From: Thiobacillus sp. UBA3361
GTDB taxonomy: Bacteria > Pseudomonadota > Gammaproteobacteria > Burkholderiales > Thiobacillaceae
Assembly (NCBI GenBank): GCA_002360535.1
Contig: DEQR01000028.1
Location: forward strand, 1 to 5,457
Length of the DNA stretch: 5,457 nucleotides
Reading direction: 5' to 3'
The position numbers and the translations under genes were made by a program. Of this stretch, positions 5,130 to 5,457 are shown one piece after another (within the stretch, counting starts at the first letter, position 1; every line of letters starts with the position of its first letter). The notes below the pieces were generated by a model. That model saw only the letters and a program-made list of their open reading frames with translations, was not told the origin of the DNA and did not search any database.

Positions 5130-5457
5130 ATGAATCGAATGCGTAACTTCAAACTGGCCGCTATGGCTGTCGCGATGCTGGCCTTGCCCCTGGCCCAAGC
5201 CGAGGAAGCCAAGTCCGAGCAGGCCGGCATGAGCGGCATGTCCGGGATGAGCGGTATGGGTGGCATGAGCGGCATGTCCGGTATGCAGGGCATGCAAGGC
5301 ATGGGTGGCATGTCCGGGATGAGCGGCATGTCCGGTATGTCGGGCATGGGCGGCATGTCCGGGATGAGCGGCTATTTCCGCATCACCCCCGGCGGTGAAA
5401 TCTTCTTCTACCCCGTACAGCAAGGCATGTCCGGCATGGGTGGCATGAGCGGCATGT
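5130..5457 (+). CDS. Exported Met-Gly-rich repeat protein (partial, runs off window)
   Basis: The first 109 residues are visible, with no stop. Residues 1-24 are a signal peptide (basic start, hydrophobic core 9-22, AQA cleavage before Glu25). After a short charged stretch (EEAKSEQA), residues 33-81 are a near-perfect Gly-Met-Xaa repeat: 16 methionines exactly three apart, from Met34 to Met79, with Xaa Ser, Gly or Gln. A different segment, YFRITPGGEIFFYPVQQ (82-98), interrupts it, and the repeat resumes at Gly99 and continues to the window edge. There are no cysteines or histidines so far. MxxMxxM spacing is known from 'Mets' motifs that bind Cu(I) and Ag(I), and Gly at every third position fits a polyglycine-II or collagen-like helix with all methionines on one face; both are inferences here. 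Likely periplasmic or surface-located and cotranscribed with the gene at 4709. Family not recognised; low-complexity structural or sulfur-related roles are alternatives. Confidence 0.85.
   Translation, partial: MNRMRNFKLAAMAVAMLALPLAQAEEAKSEQAGMSGMSGMSGMGGMSGMSGMQGMQGMGGMSGMSGMSGMSGMGGMSGMSGYFRITPGGEIFFYPVQQGMSGMGGMSGM
5229..5372 (+). repeat. In-frame 9-bp tandem repeat encoding (Met-Xaa-Gly)16
   Basis: Sixteen 9-bp units, ATG-(AGC/TCC/TCG/GGT/GGC/CAG/CAA)-GGN, in the Met-rich gene. A 20-bp block spanning codons 36-42 (5235-5254) recurs identically at 5307-5326 and 5352-5371, indicating recent expansion of longer units. Serine codons alternate between AGC and TCC. The repeat restarts at 5427 and reaches the window end. 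Such arrays readily change length by slippage or recombination and may be misassembled from short reads. Confidence 0.9.

Noticed and set aside
4601..5356. Minus-strand frame with Met-Pro repeats (251 codons)
   Set aside because: Another reverse-frame image of the same repeat, running antisense through both secreted-protein genes and the sigma-54 promoter.
5106..5423. Histidine-rich (HAGH-like) minus-strand frame opposite the Met-rich repeat
   Set aside because: It arises because the complement of ATG is CAT. The plus strand has the ribosome-binding site, signal peptide and operon context; the minus strand has none.

Overview
The window is GC-rich throughout, with strongly biased third codon positions. 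It carries sigma-54 regulatory elements, an apparent IHF site and a cobalamin-dependent methionine synthase, which suggests a beta- or gammaproteobacterium. I cannot name the genus, and nothing here resembles a mobile element, CRISPR array, rRNA or tRNA.

Layout. Positions 1-926 (minus strand) hold the N-terminal part of metH, cut by the window edge exactly inside its zinc-binding Cys-Cys pair. Positions 989-2332 (minus) encode an NtrC-type sigma-54-dependent response regulator. Positions 2329-4215 (minus) encode its partner, a membrane sensor kinase whose periplasmic domain carries a c-type haem motif (CxxCH); the two genes overlap by ATGA. Positions 4216-4708 are a non-coding divergent control region. 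To its right, on the plus strand, are two genes for exported small proteins: a 108-residue protein of unknown family (4709-5035), and a methionine/glycine-rich repeat protein that starts at 5130 and runs off the window.

The most interesting part is how these pieces fit together. The control region has a good -24/-12 (sigma-54) promoter facing each way: one for the kinase-regulator operon and one for the secreted-protein genes. Between them lie three copies of a dyad, TGCCA-N3-TGGCA, one of them a perfect 17-bp palindrome, and two of them 63 bp apart (six helical turns). A perfect-consensus IHF site sits between the palindrome and the kinase promoter. This is the classic enhancer layout for an NtrC-type activator and suggests that the regulator controls its own operon and the divergent genes.

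Proposed working model (inference): a periplasmic redox, gas or metal signal is sensed through the haem/cysteine kinase; the phosphorylated regulator binds the three sites and drives sigma-54 transcription of two secreted proteins. One of these displays a regular Met-x-Gly ladder that could bind Cu(I) or Ag(I), or act as an oxidant sink. metH downstream of the regulator is a housekeeping gene with no evident functional link.
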